Of a DNA stretch of 64,000 bases, positions 26,131-40,835 are shown in pieces. The notes below the pieces were generated by a model. The model was not told the origin of the DNA, made no database searches, and saw only the letters and a program-made list of their open reading frames with translations. The number at the start of each line of letters is the position of its first letter. The stretch's first letter is position 1. The position numbers and the translations under genes are program-made. The DNA comes from Aureobasidium sp. EXF-3400. Its lineage: Eukaryota > Ascomycota > Dothideomycetes > Dothideales > Saccotheciaceae. Location of the stretch: contig SWBL01000006.1 in NCBI GenBank assembly GCA_024195585.1, forward strand, positions 248,001 through 312,000, given 5' to 3'.

Positions 26131-28800
26131 ATGCTGTCTCGGGCCAACAGCGATGCTGCTCTACGCCTACGTAGGGCTAAATCATCATCCTCGAGCAGCC
26201 CCAGGGCCTTCGAGCCATCGATATCGACCGAGCCCAAGTATGCAGAAGCTGCTGCTGTAGAAGCCTACACTCGTGCATACCGCTACTCCCAAGGAGATCG
26301 ACCTCAACGTCGTCGCTCTCGTCGTTCTGAGGGCAGCCATTTTGATGACAACAGACGCAAGTCCACTCAGAAGCCTGAGCGTCTTGAACGGCCTGCTCTT
26401 CTACCTGGACCTGCGACTGCTCCTGCAACTGTACCTGTGCGCCCACCAAATCGGCAGTCTCTCTTACCGGATACACCCTATCGCTTTGCTCTCGAGGCTT
26501 CCAACGACCCAACAGTTACCTTGGCAGATGTGTCAGATTCACGACTCAGCACTGCTTCCAGACGACAAACTCGTGACCTGCAGACAGATGATGAGATCAA
26601 GACAGCTGCTTGGGACGCCTACCTCCAGGGCTTTCACAAGAAGGAGATTCGCGAGAGAAAGTCTTTCGCTGCTCCTCTAAAGAAACGCTTCTCCAAATCT
26701 CCCACTCCAACACCTTCCATTCAATATGATACGTCTGTGCCACCCTACAATTTCGTCGAAGAATCAGACAGCATCTTCTCTACTGCTCCGCCCATCGAGA
26801 TCAAACCCGAAGACAAGTTGGAAGCCCCTGTCAAACTCAAGAAAGGGCGAACTGTCTCGGAATCCCTGAAGGGCAAATTCAAGAGGCTTCTATCAAGACC
26901 CAAGCGAGTCCAGTCACAGTTTCCTGCTCAGCACGTAGAGGCAAGGAACCTGCACTTCGATGTGTACAAGACGAACGATGAAAGCTTCTCGGCTGGACCC
27001 GATGTTGGAGTCTCTCTGCCCAGATCGCCGTTCTCATCCCTAGGCGCTTCTTCAAGTACACAATCACGAATCACAAGTTGGTCCAACTCGACCGTCTCAC
27101 GCCATGGTAAACGTCTGCCCTCGATCGAAGAGACCTCAGCATCCCCAGCTCTTGTTTGTACCCCAGAGGAACCACCAGCAGGCTCGTTCCTCGGTCGAGC
27201 GTTGCGTCTTCCACTTCGCCGCCCCAGCCAATCCAACCTCCAGCGCAAGTCAGAAGACAGTAAGCGCTTGTATGATGCACTACAGGAACGTATCAATGGC
27301 CCTGAGATGCCGACTATCACCGTTGAAGAAGTCACACCTCAACTTCCTGCTGTCGTGTTCAATGACTCTCCACCGCTCTCGCCAACCTCCGAGACGATTC
27401 GAATCGTCGTCCCAGAACCTACCGTCCCCCAATCGCCTACGCGTCCGGCTCCCAGTCCGCCTCATCAGGTGACCCGAAAGTCGTCGTGGTGGAGTATCGC
27501 GCCAAGCATCCGTTCGAAAAAGCGCCGCCCAGCGGGACCAGTTGCGCCGTCAAATGAGCAGATCGCTTCTCGTATGGAGAGATCAGGAAACCGCTGGCAA
27601 GCTGCGTTGGAGGAAGACTCACCCGTTGTTTCACAAGCTCTCAGTTATTGCATCAAGGGAGATAATCCATACGAATTGCGACCGTTGGAGAACTCCAGCT
27701 TGCCTGTTATTATCCGACACGAATCCCACGACGCTGCTGCACCAACGTTTAGCAACGGTGCGGATCTTCATGACATTCGACAACAGGTCATTTCGCCCAG
27801 TATATACTCGAGGTCTGTCAGCCCTGATGCTGTTGGTACCTTTGTTACAATCACCGGGCGCGAGGTCAAGCGTTATCCTCTCGAATCTCCCCCACGACCT
27901 GTGGATGGACCTTCCACCTACGCGCCAAAACCAAGTAATGAGTGGAGAGCCTGGTTCAGCAAAGAAATTGAAGACTTTAGCATGACACCTGCACCTGTTG
28001 GAGATACTGTTGTGGCCGGACTTGACTGCTTCCCCAACAACGGCGACCCTTACAGTTCCAACGAAAGCCTGCAACAGGGTTCACCAATGCTTCAAGCCTC
28101 GAAGAGCCGACCTGAACTACGTTCTCGAGCTTCAAGCATCATGAACGAGAGATATCCTTTGATCGAGACTGGTAGATCATCGAGCAGAGCATCGGGTCGT
28201 CGTACCAATCCTTCGAGCACGTCTTCTGGTCAGAGATCTGCTTCGGGTTCTGGGACATCTGTTGTCGAAAGGACTTCCAGCAAAGCCAGTCAGCGAGCCG
28301 ACGCAGACCAATCTACGCTGTCTTCATCAACGCTCCGGGAACGTCAATCAACAAGTGCGCTTATACGCGACAAGTCAAGCCTGGCCACTCGTGCTGCGCG
28401 TCACGGTTATGGTCCGCCAGTCAAAGAGATCGACTCTGCGGGCAGAGAAGAACCAGTCAAGGCCCCCAAGTCGGCACTAGACCTCCGCGTCATGTATCGA
28501 AACAACCGCAACCTGGAGGCTTCAAGTCTTAACATTCGCCGTAGAGCCGTGGCACCTACCACGTTCGACGATACCTTGCGTCGAATCTCAGAAGGCCCTT
28601 ATGCTGCTGACAGCAAAGAGAACATCTCACCCCCAAGGCCTTCTGGAATGATTGATGGCATAACAATCCCACCATTCTACACACCAACCAAGGACACAAA
28701 GAAGAGTAAAGGACCTTCGCCGGGACAGCGGATGGTGGATGAGTTCTTGAACTCGAGGAAAGCACAGATGGTTGCAAACTCGCCTCCAGCCTTTATATGA
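26131..28800 (+). CDS. Hypothetical disordered protein, 889 aa
   Basis: A single-exon frame. I chose the ATG at 26131 (MLSRANSDAALRLRRAKS) over the upstream in-frame ATGs because it begins the protein-like part, and Ser/Arg-rich openings of this kind recur in related fungal proteins I remember. The protein is rich in Ser, Pro and Arg, with many PxxP and RxxS motifs, for example LRRAKSSSSSSPRAF near the start and PRPSGMIDGITIPPFYTP near the end. More ordered islands include EIKTAAWDAYLQGFHKKEIRERK and RRPAGPVAPSNEQIASRM. There is no catalytic domain, transmembrane segment or signal peptide. It may be a phosphorylated scaffold at the cortex or cytoskeleton, but that is a guess from composition. 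Gene call strong, function unknown. Confidence 0.8.
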   Translation: MLSRANSDAALRLRRAKSSSSSSPRAFEPSISTEPKYAEAAAVEAYTRAYRYSQGDRPQRRRSRRSEGSHFDDNRRKSTQKPERLERPALLPGPATAPATVPVRPPNRQSLLPDTPYRFALEASNDPTVTLADVSDSRLSTASRRQTRDLQTDDEIKTAAWDAYLQGFHKKEIRERKSFAAPLKKRFSKSPTPTPSIQYDTSVPPYNFVEESDSIFSTAPPIEIKPEDKLEAPVKLKKGRTVSESLKGKFKRLLSRPKRVQSQFPAQHVEARNLHFDVYKTNDESFSAGPDVGVSLPRSPFSSLGASSSTQSRITSWSNSTVSRHGKRLPSIEETSASPALVCTPEEPPAGSFLGRALRLPLRRPSQSNLQRKSEDSKRLYDALQERINGPEMPTITVEEVTPQLPAVVFNDSPPLSPTSETIRIVVPEPTVPQSPTRPAPSPPHQVTRKSSWWSIAPSIRSKKRRPAGPVAPSNEQIASRMERSGNRWQAALEEDSPVVSQALSYCIKGDNPYELRPLENSSLPVIIRHESHDAAAPTFSNGADLHDIRQQVISPSIYSRSVSPDAVGTFVTITGREVKRYPLESPPRPVDGPSTYAPKPSNEWRAWFSKEIEDFSMTPAPVGDTVVAGLDCFPNNGDPYSSNESLQQGSPMLQASKSRPELRSRASSIMNERYPLIETGRSSSRASGRRTNPSSTSSGQRSASGSGTSVVERTSSKASQRADADQSTLSSSTLRERQSTSALIRDKSSLATRAARHGYGPPVKEIDSAGREEPVKAPKSALDLRVMYRNNRNLEASSLNIRRRAVAPTTFDDTLRRISEGPYAADSKENISPPRPSGMIDGITIPPFYTPTKDTKKSKGPSPGQRMVDEFLNSRKAQMVANSPPAFI

Positions 28801-29417
28801 TCAGCACATTGATTGTGCATTTCTCATTTGTATTCACATTGCGGTATTGTCGGTGCTTTTGGAGGTTTCTTAGCCACATTGCAGAATAATCAAGATGACA
28901 TTGTTACGTTCATGATGAGTTTCATTGATGCCAGTTGTGACTCGAACACTATATGGGACCACCTATAATATCAGCAGAACAATCAAAGTGTTCCGCCAAT
29001 AGTTCTGCCTTCTGTACATACTTTCTCACAGACTTTCGCTGACGTACTCTACCTTGTTCCTGTCATAGTGTGCTCGAGTTGTTGCCATGCTTAAACATCT
29101 TTGTGCTGTGAGCGGGGAAGAAAAAAGGGAGAAGAAAAGAGAAATTATCGTGTTGGAGGTCTCACCCTGGTTCCAATATTTGTGTGCGGAATCTGCATCT
29201 AACACCTTGTTCTGCCTTCTACAGGTGGATGGCAGTATCTTACAGCTCTCTTCTTTGCCTCTGATGATGTGAGGACTATAATTAATGACGTGGTATGGAG
29301 CCGAACACAACAAATGACTAAGACGTTGATATGATAACAATTTCTAACCGAAAACCAATCTACAAACATAATAGGACCAATAGCTTAGCTAGTCCAATCT
29401 CACCTCTACCCATTCTT
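28801..29417. other. Convergent 3' region
   Basis: 617 bp between the stop codons of the disordered-protein gene (plus) and the beta-galactosidase gene (minus). It is AT-richer than the coding sequence. The small overlapping frames at 29026-29340 have no coding features. Nothing else seen. Confidence 0.6.
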
Positions 29418-32775
<3,358 letters not shown>

Positions 32776-33811
32776 TTGTACTCGAGTACAAGACACTTTG
32801 ATTCTTTGACAGTGGATGTTGCGAAGCTCCGCGACCAGATACTCTATGACAGGTCAGATCATCTGACTTCGTTCCCAAGCTATCATCACTCCACGATTGT
32901 TGGACCCCTCTCGGTAGATTGAGCCAAATTCGGCATGACACCCAAGACAGCCTCGGGGATGATGAGCATGAACATTTCCCAAAAAGTGCTGTCGCCAATT
33001 GATGGACTTGCAGACAAGCCACCGGCTGGGAGTCGGCCTCCGTGAAGGAAGCAGCCAAGACGAGGGGAAGGAAGGCGCAGTGCAGGAAGTAAAGCAACCC
33101 CCATATTCGTCTCCCACCACAGCAGCATTTGACTATCAACAAAAATGTTGGAAACCGACCTTCCTGTGTGCAAAAGTATGTAAATCGAAATGTACAATAC
33201 TCTTGAGAATAAGGAAGAACACGCTCTAGGCTCTCTTTGGATTTGTCTCTGGTCTAGAAGCCTTTGGTATGCTTAATACTCGCAGCGAGCACACGGGGAG
33301 GGAGAGATTGTGCTTCAGATGGGGGCTCCATTACTGCCACGAAACGCTCGGTTCAATGAAGTCACCAATCGGAAAAGCCATGGTTAATTAAAGGAACATC
33401 TGCGGGGTACAAGATATCAATCGTCCAACGGAACTTCGGTCTATCAATTAACGAGCTTTTCAATCTTCCAATCTTCATCTGTCAACAACCTCGCCGGCGG
33501 GGGCACATGCTACCGTCTCGTATAACTTGGATCCTGCGATGCAACCATACCCCAAATTCTACCCCGGACATGCAGATCATCTATCTCCAGATTTTCTCCC
33601 CGCGGTATCCCACGAGTAGAATCACTCAGATGATCAGCAGGTCTTAGACAGTTGCCGGATGAAAGTCCTCAGGCGAGACTGTGTAACAGTCCATTGGGTA
33701 CTTTGTATACGCCATGGCAACGTATTTAAAGCAGGTAGGCGCCTGTATGGCAGCAAGCCCGGTATCTCACCTTCTTCTTCTCAATCTGCTTCGTTTCCGC
33801 TTTCATTCGTT
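32776..33811. promoter_or_regulatory. Shared divergent promoter, beta-galactosidase / transporter
   Basis: 1,036 bp separate the two start codons. Visible candidates: a CGG-N3-CCG inverted triplet at 33034-33042, of the kind bound by some Zn2Cys6 regulators, and a GCGGGG core (CreA-like) in the G-rich run near 33497-33503. A TATA-like element precedes the transporter. These are short matches and expected by chance at some rate; no Gal4/Lac9-type CGG-N11-CCG was found by eye. Confidence 0.4.
33723..33730 (+). promoter_or_regulatory. TATA-like element before the transporter
   Basis: TATTTAAA lies 81 bp upstream of the ATG at 33812 on the coding strand. The spacing fits a core promoter with a short leader; unproven. 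Confidence 0.4.
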
Positions 33812-35740
33812 ATGGACATGAAAAAAGATGGTGTCACGCACGTCGATGACTTAGACAATGAGTTCCGTGAGGCCAAAGTTGCTGTTCAGCTGTCAGAAGA
33901 GGCTGTCCACATCAAACAAAGTCCTTGGACGTCGAGCATGCTGAAGCTTTATGGTTGTCTGACTATTGCATGTACGTAAGCTGAAGGTATAGATTCAGCG
34001 AGCCAGTCTTGCATGTTTGGTTGACAGTAATGAGACGGCGTCCGGGACGCCATTTCGTTGATGTCGATCTCAATATGCGAGCTGGCTTGTTGCATCAGTA
34101 CCACACCTATCCTTCCACAGAACTCTGCTGATTGTACCTTCGTCTTAAGATCTTTGCGGGTGTTTGAATGGCTACGACGGTATGACCAAAGCATTTGGCC
34201 ATCACAAATGATACTGATCATTCAGCTAGGCAGTCTTATGGGCGGCCTGAACGCCATGGACACATATCATGATTATTTCCATATGTCAGTATCACTGAAT
34301 TTGCGGTCGAATTTGAGATGGTATACTGACATCAGTAGGAAATCTGCTGGCAGCAGCACCGGTATCACGTTTGCGATCTACAATATCGGATCCATCCCAG
34401 CTGTCTTCTTTTCCGGTCCTGTCAATGATTACTGGGGACGTCGGGCAGGCATGTTTACAGGCGCTATCATCGTCGTTATTGGTACCTGCATTCAGGCCCC
34501 GTCGGTCAACAGGGGAATGTTTCTGGCCGGCCGCTTCCTCTTGGGCTTCGGGGTGTCCTTCGCTTGCGTTAGCGCACCTTGCTACGTCTCTGAGGTTTGT
34601 CCTGTTCTTGGCTTAAATTGAGCTGGCCAGCTGATATTCACAGATGGCACATCCTGCCTGGAGAGGCACTTTGACTGGATTGTACAACTGTACATGGTGT
34701 AAGTCCAAGCTGTTAGATGCTCTGAGTCTATGCATACTAATCTACTCTATCAGATATTGGTTCTATTGTTGCTTCATGGGTTATATACGCCTGTGCACAG
34801 CACATAAAATCAGATATCAGTTGGCGAATTCCACTCTGGTGCCAGCTTGTCTCCTCTGTTATCGTGGCCATTGGTGTTTGGTTCTTACCAGAGAGTCCAA
34901 GGTTTGTTTGTTGTACCGGAACATCGTTGCGCATACTAAATCCGTCACAGATGGCTTTGTGCCCAAGACCGCATGGAAGACGCTACCAAGGTCCTAGCTC
35001 GGTACCACGGCGAAGGTGACGCATCTCACCCAATAGTCCTTCTCCAGCTCAAGGAAATGCAAAACCAAATCCGTCAAAATGCTTCTGACAAGAAGGGATG
35101 GGACTATTCTGAGTTGGTCAACACACACTCCGCCCGCCGCAGACTTATATGTGTGCTTGGAATGGCTTGTTTCGGCCAATTGAGTGGCAACAGCGTAACG
35201 TCCTATTACCTTCCGGTCATGCTCGAGAACGCTGGGATCACGGCTCAGAGCACCAAGCTAATGTTGAACGGCATCTATCCTGTCATTTGCTTCTTCGCAG
35301 CAATTCTCGGAGCTCGCATGACAGATGTCGTTGGCCGCAGACCATTGTTGCTGTACTCAATTGTCTTCTGTTCGGCCTGTTTTGCCATCATCTGCGGCAC
35401 GAGCAAGCTTGCACAGGAGAATGTTGGCAACAAGTCAGCAGCAAACACTACAATCGCCTTCATCTACCTGTTTGGAATTGTCTTCTCTTTCGGCTGGACG
35501 TAAGTGGATGAAGTTCTTCTCGCAGTCTGTTGTATCCTTGTGCTAACAATATCCATCAGACCTCTCCAAAGCATGTACATTGCTGAGACACTCGATACTC
35601 CTACTCGTGCAAAGGGTACTGCCGTAGGCAATCTTGCCTCGAACGTCAGCTCAGCTGTCATCCAATACGGCTCAGGCCCTGCCTTCGCCAACATTGGTGC
35701 TTACTTCTACCTTGTATTTGTATTCTGGGATCTGATTTAA
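33812..35740 (+). CDS. Lactose-permease-like MFS sugar transporter, C-terminally truncated
   Basis: Eight exons: 33812-33971, 34150-34179, 34230-34284, 34339-34594, 34644-34698, 34754-34901, 34951-35499 and 35560-35740. Introns are 48-60 nt except the first (178 nt). The 30-nt second exon is needed to rebuild [17 protein letters not shown]. The protein reads as the first eleven to twelve helices of a major facilitator sugar porter: [38 protein letters not shown], then the loop and [15 protein letters not shown]. At 35738 a TAA interrupts the conserved segment [22 protein letters not shown], giving 477 aa instead of an expected 535. The usual PET-x-x-RTLEE motif and cytoplasmic tail are lost. 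It is probably a recently inactivated or impaired lactose/beta-galactoside permease; a base error in the assembly is the main alternative. Confidence 0.85.
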
Positions 35741-35914
35741 TTCGGTGTAATCTATCTTTATTGGCCCGAGACGATGGACCGTACTTTGGAAGAACTCTCG
35801 GAGGTGTTCGAAGCCAAGAACCCTGTCAAGAAGAGCCTGGAAAAGAGAGGAGCTGCTACGGTGCTCAACACGCTTGATGTGGATGCTGCCATGGTCGAGA
35901 AGATGGAGCACTAG
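35741..35914 (+). pseudogene. Conserved transporter tail beyond the premature stop
   Basis: Directly after TAA the same frame continues for 57 sense codons to a TAG at 35912. It encodes [19 protein letters not shown] and a charged cytoplasmic tail, the normal end of fungal sugar porters. No frameshift or other stop occurs, so the lesion is a single codon. Where the stop sits, relatives usually have Glu (GAA), which differs from TAA by one base. Confidence 0.75.
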
Positions 35915-38458
35915 TCACTGCTTCTGGTCATGAAGTACGTTGACGATGATGTTCTTTTGAGAGATAAGAGTCGATCTTGTGTTTCATGATTGATTGATTT
36001 GAACGGTTTTGTATAGAGTGAGAGGCTACACGAAATGTGTTGTTTAATCGTGATCACCTCGTCAAGAATTTCAGGCGCAAGGAGCGTGTCCCTTTGTCCC
36101 TTCCTGGTCTGAGAGGTAATCAATTCGCCTACACGTCGCGTGTTATCCTCTCCGTGAGTACTCTTTTATCTAGCTACATAGACATATCTCCTGGTCTATC
36201 TCTCTCCTGCGCAGTCATGGATAAACGTGCAGACGGAGCGAGGAATCTCAGGATGACTCTCGTTGCTAGTGCTTGACAAATTGTAGTCGTAGACAGCATT
36301 CTCATGCGAGCAGTTCGTGTCTCACGTTCTTCACAGTCAGTATCGTTTACCTTAGTGAGGGCGCAAGTCAATGCTGTAATTCCGTAAAGCATCGGCTGAC
36401 ATTGACTGTGAGCAAGAATGTCTTTTGCTATCACGGCAGACCCGGTGGACGTGTATTAGCTCAATCTCGTGACTACATGAGTCCGACAAAGGCAGGAGCG
36501 ATGGAGCTCGTATATAGTAGAAGCCCGTTTACATCAAATAGATAAAGTGCCCCAAAAGTCCGCAGACTCATGCCCTATGCGCGACATCAAATATTACCAA
36601 GAATCGCTTTTATGATCTACAGCTTCTAGCTAGATTTGAAGATTATCTTTGGAACGCGTTAGAGGAAGGCACTAATCATATCGAGGATTTTGAACATGAG
36701 CCGCCCATCTTTTACGTTTGATGGCATAGAGCGGCATAACTCGCTACTGCTTGCGGCAAACATAGTACGATAATATAGATATGACCATGAATCGATGTGG
36801 CTGGTAGTAGGAGGTGCGGTTGGTTGAACGTCACCCTTATCGCCAGTCAAGAATTGTGGCTTGATGGCGTCGAAGCAGATGTGTTTCAGAGTCGTGCTTC
36901 AAAGAGCGAGGCTGAGCAAGTGCTATAGCAGGAACTAGTGACTAACGTGTACGAGGAGTGCTCGAGCCTTTGCGACACATCTACCGCAGCACTAACGAAC
37001 TTCTAGAAACTGTTGAGAGACGGGCGGGATAATCGATCAATGGACAGGTGTCGTCTGCATGCTGCCGCTTCTCACTCTGCAAAAACAAGAAAGAGGGCAA
37101 AGAGGGTTGTGGTGGAAGCTTCTGATGACTCGCGGGATCTGAAGGAACTCCGAGTCGTCACAGCGACGACCGTGCGAGTGAGAACACGACGACCTCAACC
37201 CATGCCGAGCAAGAGACGAGACTCCGCGCTCGGCTGCTTCGGCTGCTTGGGTATCCGCATACATAGAACACCTGCTATATCCTTACGGGTCACCGAGAGG
37301 TGCATATACCGCTGTTGTGTTCGTATCGTGCAGAAGAAGGCTCGTAGATGGAGTGTTGGTCGAGCCTGCTCGCGACCAAGCCATGTCCAGGCAGTGCAAG
37401 AATCATGCCTTATCTCGCATTGATCTCCAACAAAATCCTGTTGTTGCTACATTTATCTATGTGGATGTGCCTTCTTGAGCTTGGCAGTAAAGAGGCTTTG
37501 ATATGGATACGACGAATCAACAATTCGCTCATGAAACAGAGAATCATTTCATGATTTGACCAAAGGTCATGGGAGAAGGACATGCATGCCGGGGGTGAGC
37601 CACTTGCGCTCCAGATTCCTACGCCACACGAAAATCACGTAGGATGATGCGAGATCTACAGCGTCGCGTGTACAGATATGCATGAATGTTCAACTACCAC
37701 TGCAGGACGAGATGCAGTCAGCTTGACATTGTATCGCTCTCCAAGTTGCCTTGTGAACGTTACGTGCGTTGCATCTCCGAACCGTCCGGGAAGGCTTGGT
37801 GGAGGCTGGAGCTCCTCCCATTGACAAGGATTCTCCATAAAAAAGTTGTTGTTGTTATGGTGAGGGGTGGAGAGCTATGGATGACCAAATGGTTGCTTGG
37901 GTGAGACAGCGGCACGCCAAAAGCCAACTCTGACTTCTTTTGCTGCATCTTGCTACCCATGCATGTTTGTCTGCGTCTGCATGGTGAGCATCCTGCGGGC
38001 GGGGATGCTTTGGAGATACCACGGTTACAAAGAATTCCCGCAGATCTTTCGGAAAGGGAAGCACAGCAGAATTTTCTTCGCGTCTCAACACAATTCACAG
38101 GCACAAATCGAGATTCAGAGTGGCAATGGTAAGAGTGATGTAAATGTACACTTTTTTGAGTGTTTGTTCCATACAAATTGTAGAAAGAAAAAAGAAAACA
38201 CACGGCTATGTACAGGAATATAATAGTTGTCATGTGATTTTGCATACATGCTTGCGAGAGGGAGGCCCATATCCCAAACTCCAGATCCCCCATCTCCTTC
38301 TAGACAGCATTAATATAGGCCGTTCCATTGAATTCCAGAACTTCAAAGGTTATCGAAAAGATATGCAAAAAAGAGGTTTGACAGTAAAGAAAGATGCGAA
38401 GCGCTCCAGAAATAAGAAGTAAACCCAAGAGAAATTGTGATATTGGTAGGAAATGCGT
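35915..38458. other. 2.5-kb gene-poor stretch
   Basis: I found no gene between the transporter and the GT2 synthase. Open frames of 60-177 codons occur on both strands (for example 37013-37423 and 37760-38293) but overlap each other and have erratic composition and no motif. There is no evident terminal repeat, transposase remnant or long tandem repeat. The right edge holds the 3' untranslated region of the GT2 gene. Confidence 0.5.
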
Positions 38459-40835
38459 TTACTCCTCAAGCTGGGAGTCCTTGATGATGAAGGTGATGAC
38501 GAAAATGAAAATGGCGTAGGCGACGAGGAAGAGAACCTCGAACTCGTGCCAGAAGTGGCTCTTGCCCCAGCGCTGGCTCTTCCAGTACTCCTTGGGGTGG
38601 GCAACACCGGTCTTCGGGTCTCTGTCGAGAAGCTCCTCGCGATCGGGCATAGTGGGAGGGTGGAGAGCGTAGCGGAGAGGAATGGCGAAAGCGGTGCAGC
38701 AAATCAACCAGAGCATGGGAGGGAACATGGCGTGAGTCAGGAGGTAGATAAGCTTGTCCTGAGCGGTGTCGTTGTCCATGAAAGCGCGAACAGTGCTGAG
38801 GGTGACGGCGGCAATGACGAACAGGATGTAGAGAAGGTGCTGGTAAGCCGAGCAATCCCAGAGGATGACTTTCAGGCGGCGGATAACACCGGCACGGTGT
38901 GCGCCATCGCGCTCCATGATGTCGCCCTTAATGGAACCGGAAGTGGTGAAAGCCATAGGCTTGCCACCGAGCCAGCTGGGAAGCAAGAAAGAGACGAGGA
39001 CAGTCTTTGCGTGGTAAGGAGCCATCCAAAGCATAGAACCACCGTCACGGAGAGCCAGTCTGTAACCAGAGGGAAGGAAGTTGACGTATTCCTGGAGGCG
39101 CATCAAGAAGAAAGAAATGAAGGCGAGGCGAACCTGCCAGCGGAGCTGGTCGTTGTTCGAGTATGCGACCAATCTACCACCAGAGACCAAAACGATCGGG
39201 ATGGCGAGAATCGAGATGATGAGGAAAATCTTGAAGAAGGCATCGACAGTGAAGACGAAACCAGAGAGACGCTGATAGAAAGTCATGTCTCTGCAGATAT
39301 CACCGTAAAGACAGAAGCGCTGTTGGAAAGCAGACTGGAGCGTACCAAGAGTCCAGCGAGTACGCTGCTTCAAGTGACCAGTGTAGGAATCAGGAACAGT
39401 ACCGAATTGAAGACCCTCGTGAACGTAAGCAGTGCGGAAACCTCTACCGAGAAGCTTGGAACTGGTGAAAGTGTCCTCGGCAAGAGTACCAGTAGGCCAG
39501 CCACCGATGAATTCCAGAGCAGAACGACGAATAACGTAACCAGATCCAGTGCACCAGGCGACACCCAGAGAATCCTTGATAGGCTCCATAACGTGAACGA
39601 AGGGATCGAGGGATTGCACAAGCATGTCGTTGTCGGGGACGTTGTAGAAGAGCTGGGGAGGGCAGGCAAGAGCGGTCTTGGGGTCGCGGATACAGTGGGG
39701 AAGGAGAGCACGAAGCCATTCTCTCTCGGGAATCATATCAGCATCGAGAGCAGCAATGTACTCGCCAGGGCCACCGGGAAGCTTGGTAACGAAATCGGTA
39801 CCACCGATCAAGTTACCGGCCTTCGCGTGATGGGGCTGGCCCTTGACCTTGACACGAGCGAAGTAGTATGCGTTGGGGTATTGGTAGCTCAGATCTTCCA
39901 TGGCCTTCTTCAGCTCCGGGTCGGCACCGTCATCGAGAACGACAACGCGGAAACGGTCCTGGGGGTAGTCGACGTCGCAAGCGGCGCGAGCAGTGTCAAT
40001 GACAACGTCAACGTCTTCCTTGCAGCAAGTAATGAAAGCATCAACAGTGGGGACGGCCTCTCCGACGAGTCTGAGTTGAGGTCGCTTGCGACCCTTGAAT
40101 GCGAGCATAGAGTACATTTGATGGAAGAACGAGGGAACTGAAATTTTGTAAGCATTGGAAAAAATTCGCTTCTGAGCGATTGGACTTACGGGCAACCAAG
40201 AATTCGGCAGCAATAAAGAACCAAGCCATGGCGTAGACAGTGCCGTTTGTCCTTTGGGCGTCGACAGTGTAGTAGATACGGAAAGCGTAGTATGTGAAGT
40301 AACCACCCATTGCAGCAATGGTGAAAAGAGGAGCGAGGTAGTGCAACTTTCTCTTCCAAGGCTTCATCAGAGCGATATCATCGTGCTTGGCGATCTCGCG
40401 AACAACGTAATCAGCGTCGGTGTAGACTTGACCGAAAGAACTTGTGGTCGAGAATCTGTTGTCGAACCCAGACTTGGTCTCAGGGGTCGAGCCGGTAACG
40501 GTCGAAGCATCCTCCTCATCCACGTTGTAAGGTGACTTGTCATCTTCATAGGATCCTCTCTCGGGGATCATGTAATCGTTCTCGGTGGCCAGGTTGGTCG
40601 ATGAGCCATTGAAGTATGTGGAGTGGTTCTTGTCCAGTGTTGGTCGTAGACGTTGGAGTCCACCAGCGGTCGAGCTGTCAGGACGTCCTCCAACGAGACG
40701 AGTAGTGCTGGCAGCAGGAGAAGGCTGGTAGTCATATGACGGTCTCCTGCTCATTGATGGTGTGCCATCGAATGGTGTGCCGTAGGGGCTTGTGGGGTTG
40801 ACGTGCTCGTAGTCGTAGCTACCTTGGTGAGCCAT
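38459..40835 (-). CDS. GT2 polysaccharide synthase (cellulose/mixed-linkage glucan synthase-like)
   Basis: Two exons: complement(38459-40137, 40190-40835), a 52-nt intron and 774 aa. A disordered N-terminus (about 170 residues, MAHQGSYDYEHVNPTSPYG) is followed by membrane helices (about 175-235), a cytosolic glycosyltransferase-2 domain and 5-6 C-terminal helices. The processive GT2 signature is complete: VVVLDDGAD, AALDADMI, TLAEDTF and QRTRWTLG. The FFHQMYSML segment and overall size resemble fungal CelA/Tft1-type proteins (Tft1 makes 1,3;1,4-beta-glucan in Aspergillus fumigatus) more than classical chitin synthases. The product polymer cannot be read from sequence; another hyphal-growth GT2 group is possible. 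It is divergent from the GH12 gene. Confidence 0.88.

Noticed and set aside
37013..37423. 136-codon Arg-rich frame
   Set aside because: Composition is erratic, it overlaps a minus-strand frame, and there is no motif or leader feature. I treat it as chance in a noncoding stretch.
38453..40141. 562-codon open frame on the plus strand
   Set aside because: It lies fully antisense to the GT2 synthase, whose catalytic motifs are intact. The antisense translation is Glu/Val/Ser-rich with no motif, which is a codon-bias shadow.
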